NCBI GenBank assembly: GCA_027488265.1 | Contig: JAIYCA010000286.1 | Location: 1-9,331 of the forward strand | Length of the DNA: 9,331 nt | DNA from: Planctomycetaceae bacterium | GTDB lineage: Bacteria > Planctomycetota > Phycisphaerae > Phycisphaerales > SM1A02 | Reading direction: 5' to 3' | In this document: piece after piece, positions 5,074 through 9,331 of the stretch | Layout of the letters: each line of letters begins with the position of its first letter | Position numbering within the stretch: position 1 is the stretch's first letter | Translations under genes and position numbers: made by a program | Notes under the pieces: generated by a model | What the model was told of the DNA's origin: nothing | What the model saw: only the letters and a program-made list of their open reading frames with translations | Databases searched by the model: none

Positions 5074-7479
5074 ATGCATCGACAGCCCACAACTTCTCGC
5101 CAGTCCAACGCGCAACGTTTGCGCATCGTGCGCCGACGTGGCGTCGCGAGCGTGCTCGCGATGATGTTTCTTGTCATCTTCGGATCACTCGCCGCCGCGA
5201 TGGCTGTCGTCGCGCAAGGAAACATGCGCACTGCGGATAGTTCGCTCAAAGTCTCGCGCGCACAGAGCGCCGCAGAGAGCGGGCTTGTCTTTGCGGAACG
5301 ACGACTTTCTCGCGAATCCAAGCGATTTGTCGTAGAAAAAGGTGTCATCGACGCAGGCTTTGCATCACGGCTTTGGACGGGCACATGGAACGGAACGGAT
5401 GGTGAAGTCGAGATTCTCCCACCGGACGGATTCGACGGTCCCGCAACGCCCGACGGACTTGTAGAAGCACTGCGCGACGCACATCTTGCGGACGTGTCCG
5501 CCTTCGCTCCACTCGCTGAACACACGGGATTACCCGAGATCTACGACAACGGCGCACTCGTGACGCTTCCAATGCGCTTGGAAACCGGCGTCGATCGGCT
5601 CTGGTTTCAACTGTTGTACGAACCGATCGCGGGAACAAACCGCGTGCGCGTGACAAGTCTTGGCGTCGATGGAGAGATTCGACGCACGATCTCGATCGAG
5701 TACGAAATCACGAAGCGCATCGAGTATGCCGTCATCTCGCCGAACCGCGTGATGATTGGGAAGAATGTGCTTGTCGAAGGACCGCTGGGTACGCGCTACG
5801 GAACGGAGCCGGGCGAATTGACCGAAGCGAACGGCGATCCACTCGTGATGCGCTCGGACTTCCGCTACCTCTCCGACGCGCTCAACACAAAACTCGCAGA
5901 CCTCGCTGTGCGTGTTGCTCAACACGACGTCGACGGTGATGGACGACTCCGTCCGGCACATCCAGTCGAAGGACCCGCGCTTGCGGACAGCGGATTCACC
6001 GATCTTGATGGCGACCAGTTCGTCGATGACTTCGATCTCTTTTTGTCGGAGTACGACGCGAACGGTGACGGCGCAGTCGTGTGGGACGAAGCACGAGCCG
6101 CCGCGGCAGACGTCGCCGGCGCTGCGGAGTTCACTGGCATCGACGATCAACTCGCGCGGCTCATCGATCTCGCGCATCCGGACCGCAACGGCGACGGCGC
6201 GATCGATGCGCGCGACGTGCGACTCGGCTACTCCGATGGCGTCCTCAACACCTTCGACTTCTATGCAAAAGTTGCAGGGAATCTCGTCTTCGGCGTTGGC
6301 CTCTCTGCGTGGGAAAGTGCTGCGCAAGACGATTGGCGCAACATCGCACAAGGACCTGTGCGACCTTCGAACTCCGCGGGGCCAGCGCGATTTGAGGTCT
6401 CCGCCGACGAACTCCGCGTGGTCACCACGGCAGATTTCGCCGACAGTGCAGCGTGGTTCTCTACGAATGTGACGTCAGACTTTGCGGCACAAGCAACGGC
6501 TGGAACCAGTGCTGGAGGAACGATCGTTGCGGTCACTTCAGCCCCCTACGAGTCTGTGCCATACGGCTCACCCGCCGCCTACGACCACTATCGCCGACCG
6601 ATCTATCGCAACATGACGTTCCGTGATGTGCGGATTCCCAAGGGAACCAACGCGCTCTTCGAAAACTGTCGATTCGAAGGAACGGTGTATCTCGAAACCG
6701 AAACCGGCTGTACGGATGTGAATTGGAACTACACCGGCGCAATGAAGGCCGTCGACATCGGCGGGACGATTGTCTATCAACCGCGCTTTCCGACGATCAC
6801 CTCAACCCTCGGCGGCACAACCATCACCGACACGAGGACGATTTCGAATTCGATTCGCTTTCACAACTGCACGTTTCTTGGCTCCATCGCAGGCGACACG
6901 CCCGGCGAATTCACGCATTGGCGCAACAAGGTGCAAATCACCGGCGCGACGCGCTTCTACTCCGATCCTGAGGATTCAGAACTCGATCTCCAGCCAGATG
7001 GCGATGATTTGCGCGACGTGCTCGAGTCGTTTGGATCGACAAAACTCGATCGTCTTCAGCGCAGCTCGATCATGCTTCCTGGATGGTCGGTCGACGTCGG
7101 TAATTTCTCAAACGAGGTTGCTGCCGATCCAGACCTCACTCCGCGTGTGAAGCTCAAAGGCACGGTGATCGCGGGAGTCATGGATATCCGCGGTACCGCG
7201 GACATCGCAGGCACCTTGCTCATGACCTACCGTCCGATCGCTGGCCAAGGCGCGCTTGCGTACAACGGGCAGCCCGAAAGCTTCAATACGACGCTCGGCT
7301 ATTTCGGCGCACTTGATGGTGACGGCGAAGGCGCTCTTCCTGGCGACGCGGGTTTCAGTGGTTTCGGCGAGATTCGACTTCGCTACGACCCAAACGCAAA
7401 ACTGCCGGACGGTATTCCATGGCCTGTTTCGGCAGAACCCGTCGCTGACAGCTACCGCGAGGGAGGGCTCGCGGGATGA
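5074..7479 (+). CDS. Giant GspK/PilX-like pilin with EF-hand loops and beta-helix-like region
   Basis: The protein has 801 residues from ATG 5074, which has GGAAG six bases upstream; a TTG at 5050 would add eight residues and is less likely. The N-terminus is pilin-like: IVRRRG, then VASVLAMMFLVIFGSLAAAMAVVA, with putative cleavage after Gly23. Position +5 is Leu28, not Glu, as in GspK. RAQSAAESGLVFAERRL (62-78) matches the PilX/GspK helix. Between residues 285 and 381 lie EF-hand/dockerin-type loops: DVDGDG at 285 (degenerate), DLDGDQFVDDFD at 310, DANGDGAVVWDE at 328, and DRNGDGAIDARD at 370. Residues about 510-620 look like a parallel beta-helix, with NCRFEG (531) and NCTFLG (598) as repeated rungs. 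Residues 692-716 (KLKGTVIAGVMDIRGTADIAG) have a bactofilin-like rhythm. PilX and GspK are about 170-330 residues, so most of this protein is extra. A filament-tip, calcium-binding surface role is inferred. The stop overlaps the next start (ATGA). Confidence 0.85.
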   Translation: MHRQPTTSRQSNAQRLRIVRRRGVASVLAMMFLVIFGSLAAAMAVVAQGNMRTADSSLKVSRAQSAAESGLVFAERRLSRESKRFVVEKGVIDAGFASRLWTGTWNGTDGEVEILPPDGFDGPATPDGLVEALRDAHLADVSAFAPLAEHTGLPEIYDNGALVTLPMRLETGVDRLWFQLLYEPIAGTNRVRVTSLGVDGEIRRTISIEYEITKRIEYAVISPNRVMIGKNVLVEGPLGTRYGTEPGELTEANGDPLVMRSDFRYLSDALNTKLADLAVRVAQHDVDGDGRLRPAHPVEGPALADSGFTDLDGDQFVDDFDLFLSEYDANGDGAVVWDEARAAAADVAGAAEFTGIDDQLARLIDLAHPDRNGDGAIDARDVRLGYSDGVLNTFDFYAKVAGNLVFGVGLSAWESAAQDDWRNIAQGPVRPSNSAGPARFEVSADELRVVTTADFADSAAWFSTNVTSDFAAQATAGTSAGGTIVAVTSAPYESVPYGSPAAYDHYRRPIYRNMTFRDVRIPKGTNALFENCRFEGTVYLETETGCTDVNWNYTGAMKAVDIGGTIVYQPRFPTITSTLGGTTITDTRTISNSIRFHNCTFLGSIAGDTPGEFTHWRNKVQITGATRFYSDPEDSELDLQPDGDDLRDVLESFGSTKLDRLQRSSIMLPGWSVDVGNFSNEVAADPDLTPRVKLKGTVIAGVMDIRGTADIAGTLLMTYRPIAGQGALAYNGQPESFNTTLGYFGALDGDGEGALPGDAGFSGFGEIRLRYDPNAKLPDGIPWPVSAEPVADSYREGGLAG
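7461..7466 (+). promoter_or_regulatory. Ribosome binding site for the last prepilin gene
   Basis: GGGAGG lies 9 bases before the ATG at 7476, inside the end of the upstream gene. Together with the 4-base ATGA overlap it supports coupled translation of the two pilin-like proteins. Confidence 0.65.
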
Positions 7480-8099
7480 AGCAAACGAGTCCACACGCGC
7501 GTCGCCAATCACGAAACGTTTCGCATATATCCGCGCGGACATTCGGCCGCAGCCGCGGTTTTTCGCTCGTCGAAATGCTGATCGCACTCGCGATTTGCGC
7601 CGCGTTGCTCGTCGCGGTGTTGTCTGCGCTGGTTGCCAGTTTCCGCGCGTATCAAGCGACAACCGAACAAGCATCCACACACGTCGTCGGTCGCATTGTC
7701 ATGCATCGCATGATGGCACTCGTACGAAACGGCGTCGACTTCGGGCCGCTTCCCGAAGATGCGCGCGATCGATTCGTGTTGACCGATCAATTCCTCTTCG
7801 TCGACGATGATGGCCGCGAAATTCAACTTCGACTCGACCGCGGCAACTCCGCACTCTTGATGCGAGTGGACGAGGGGGCGGAACAACTTCTCCTCGAAGG
7901 GGTGCGTGGACCAACGGACGAAGTTGGCGCGTCGCTCGGCGCATTCACGCTTGAGTACGAAAATGGAACGAAGCTCGTCCGAGCAAGTTTTGATCTCACC
8001 GTCGAAGCAGACGACAACGCAAGCCTCACGCTCGAAGGCGACGAAGTGATTCCGATTCGACTTGTCGGCTCGACTGCCCCGCGCCGACTTGTGTGGTAG
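7476..8099 (+). CDS. GspJ/PilW-like minor prepilin
   Basis: This is a predicted prepilin of 207 residues. It has a long, basic 28-residue leader ending GRSRG, then the type III signal G/FSLVE: cleavage after Gly28, Phe29 at +1, Glu33 at +5. The hydrophobic helix spans about 29-54. The globular part (about 65-207) is rich in beta strands and includes LTDQFLFVDDDGREIQLRL and LGAFTLEYENGTKLVRASF. This layout resembles GspJ and PilW, tip-proximal minor subunits that pair with GspI/PilV and GspK/PilX. The leader is longer than the 6-20 residues usual for prepilins; a later start is not obvious and the Shine-Dalgarno sequence supports 7476. It is the last gene of the operon. GspJ versus PilW cannot be settled here. 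Confidence 0.87.
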   Translation: MKQTSPHARRQSRNVSHISARTFGRSRGFSLVEMLIALAICAALLVAVLSALVASFRAYQATTEQASTHVVGRIVMHRMMALVRNGVDFGPLPEDARDRFVLTDQFLFVDDDGREIQLRLDRGNSALLMRVDEGAEQLLLEGVRGPTDEVGASLGAFTLEYENGTKLVRASFDLTVEADDNASLTLEGDEVIPIRLVGSTAPRRLVW

Positions 8100-8135
8100 C
8101 CCACACACTCCTGCGCTGCGATCGCCGTAACAACG
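8100..8135. other. Convergent gap between the pilus operon and ppk
   Basis: Only 36 bases separate the two convergent stop codons. There is no hairpin with a T-run in either direction. A 6-bp palindromic stem CGCGAG-GA-CTCGCG (8149-8162) lies just inside the end of ppk and is the only candidate for a shared stop signal; its loop is too tight to be convincing. Confidence 0.4.
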
Positions 8136-9331
8136 TCACGCCAATCTTCGCGAGGACTCGCGGAGTTGCGCGTTGAGTTCAAGCGTTGCGCGCATGAGAT
8201 ACTGATGTGTGCCGACGAACGCCGGATCAGAAATCGTGCCGCCTGTCGCAATCTGCGCAGGATCACTCAGTTGATAGGTACCGTCTGTTCCCATGAGCCA
8301 ACGCTGTCGGCGATCGGTGAGATGCAACCTGAGAATCTCCCAAAGTCGCGCGCGATGCGCCCGCGCTTGAATCGGCGCGGCGCACTCGACGCGGGTATTG
8401 AGATTGCGATACATCCAGTCCGCGCTCCCGATGTAGAAGTCGCCGTCGAGCGGATCTGCCTGCCCGTTTCCGAACCAGAAAATTCGGCTGTGCTCAAGGA
8501 AGCGTCCAATCGTCGACGTCACACGAATGTTCTCGCTGAGCCCCTTCACGCCCGGACGAATACAGCAAAAGCCACGAACAACGAGATCAATCGAGACTCC
8601 TGCACGTGAGGCGGCATACAACGCATCCGTCACCGAGCGATCCTCAAGCTGATTCATCTTGACGATCACGCGCCCCTGACCACCACGCTGTGCGATTGAC
8701 GCTTCACGCTCGATCAATTCGATGAAACGCCGCTTCATCGCGACTGGCGCCACGAGGAGCTTTTGATACTCCGTCTTCCGACTGCGTCCTGTCATGTAAT
8801 TGAAGAGTTCGACGAGGTCTTCGGTGATCGCCGCGTCGCAGGTGAAAAGGCCAATATCCTCGTACAAACGCGCCGTTTTCGAGTTGTAGTTTCCGGTACC
8901 GATGTGTGCGTAGGAGCGGATACCACCTGGCTCTTGACGAACGACAAGCGCAACTTTGGTGTGCGTCTTGTAGCCAACAACACCATACGCAACGTGCACG
9001 CCCGCATCTTCCAGTTTGCGTGCCCACACAATGTTGCGCGCCTCATCGAATCGCGCGCGCAACTCGACGAGGACCGCGACCTGTTTCCCGCTTTCTGCCG
9101 CGCGAATCAAGCTCGGAATAAACGGCGAATCGCCACTCGTTCGATAGAGCGCTTGCTTGATCGCGAGCACTTTCGGATCTGCTGCCGCTTGCTCGATGAA
9201 TCGCTCGACAGAGTGATCGAAACTCTCGTACGGATGATGGACGAGCACATCGCCTTGTCGAACAAGGCTGAAAATGTCGGCATTTTCATCCTCGAGCCCA
9301 TGCGGCGCGACGGGAGTCCACTTCGGCCAGC
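8136..9331 (-). CDS. ppk1: Polyphosphate kinase 1, C-terminal part (5' end off window)
   Basis: PPK1 reversibly polymerises the gamma-phosphate of ATP into inorganic polyphosphate. The open frame enters from the right edge at WPKWTP and ends at a TGA (8138-8136), giving 397 residues. Key residues are visible: the catalytic histidine in YKTHTKVALVVR (codon 8961-8963, E. coli His435), the second in YAHIGTGNYN (8904-8906, His454), and RFLEHSRI (8490-8492, His592). The magnesium-binding arginines are in ALYRTS and RARFDE (E. coli Arg375 and Arg405). Spacing between these five residues equals that recalled for E. coli PPK. SADWMYRNLNTRVE near the end completes the PLD-like C2 domain. About 310 N-terminal residues are missing. 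A GTG at 9248 is internal, since the frame continues upstream with family-typical sequence (DIFSLVRQGDVLVHHPYESF). It is convergent with the pilus operon, with no sign of a shared function. Confidence 0.96.
   Translation of the reverse strand, partial: WPKWTPVAPHGLEDENADIFSLVRQGDVLVHHPYESFDHSVERFIEQAAADPKVLAIKQALYRTSGDSPFIPSLIRAAESGKQVAVLVELRARFDEARNIVWARKLEDAGVHVAYGVVGYKTHTKVALVVRQEPGGIRSYAHIGTGNYNSKTARLYEDIGLFTCDAAITEDLVELFNYMTGRSRKTEYQKLLVAPVAMKRRFIELIEREASIAQRGGQGRVIVKMNQLEDRSVTDALYAASRAGVSIDLVVRGFCCIRPGVKGLSENIRVTSTIGRFLEHSRIFWFGNGQADPLDGDFYIGSADWMYRNLNTRVECAAPIQARAHRARLWEILRLHLTDRRQRWLMGTDGTYQLSDPAQIATGGTISDPAFVGTHQYLMRATLELNAQLRESSRRLA

Noticed and set aside
5010..5240. Small plus-strand open frame of 76 residues starting at a GTG
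   Set aside because: It overlaps the start of the giant pilin gene out of frame, has no ribosome binding site and shows no protein-like features.
4596..5525. Minus-strand open frame of 309 residues
   Set aside because: It is antisense to two pilin-like genes and crosses their junction. Its composition is that of a GC-rich shadow, with no recognisable motif.
5530..6351. Minus-strand open frame of 273 residues
   Set aside because: It lies wholly antisense to the giant pilin-like gene. It has no family motif, and the sense frame has coherent pilin and EF-hand features.
8149..8162. Palindromic stem near the ppk end as a bidirectional terminator
   Set aside because: The two-base loop is too tight and no T-run follows on either strand. 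It also lies in coding sequence, so it is noted only as a weak possibility.
9107..9248. ppk starting at the GTG at 9248
   Set aside because: The frame continues upstream without a stop to the window edge, with typical PPK1 sequence, so the GTG is an internal valine codon.

Overview
The window looks like a piece of a Planctomycetota chromosome, possibly class Phycisphaerae. The pointers are the fairly high GC content, weak or absent Shine-Dalgarno sequences before several genes, a secreted helical-repeat plus PQQ-like propeller protein, an Ala/Pro/Thr-Gln-Pro lipoprotein tail, and a type IV pilus-like operon built around PilT. This assignment is inferred from protein style; no rRNA or other marker is present. 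No tRNA, rRNA, CRISPR array, insertion sequence or integrase was seen.

Layout. (1) 1-1123, minus strand: the N-terminal 374 residues of an exported protein with a helical repeat region and the first blade of a PQQ-like beta-propeller, running off the left edge. (2) 1124-1194: a 71-bp divergent promoter region. (3) 1195-1887, plus: a LEA14/WHy-like lipoprotein with a long Ala/Pro/Thr tail. (4) 1888-2104: a 217-bp gap without a gene. (5) 2111-8099, plus: a five-gene operon holding a PilT ATPase, a PilC/GspF platform protein, a GspI/PilV-like prepilin, an 801-residue GspK/PilX-like pilin with EF-hand loops and a probable beta-helix, and a GspJ/PilW-like prepilin. Spacings inside it are 3, 10, 76 and -4 bases. 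(6) 8136-9331, minus: the C-terminal part of polyphosphate kinase 1, convergent with the operon and running off the right edge.

How it may work together. PilT would supply ATP-driven force and PilC/GspF would anchor the filament base in the inner membrane. The three pilin-like proteins look like a minor-pilin tip set equivalent to GspI-GspJ-GspK or PilV-PilW-PilX. No PilB/GspE extension ATPase, secretin, alignment proteins, prepilin peptidase or major pilin is encoded here, so those must lie elsewhere.

The most unusual item is the 801-residue pilin-like protein. It lacks the +5 glutamate, as GspK does, and carries three well-formed EF-hand/dockerin-type calcium loops, a fourth degenerate one, and a probable beta-helix region. 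It is a good candidate for a calcium-binding, surface-exposed pilus-tip adhesin or sensor.
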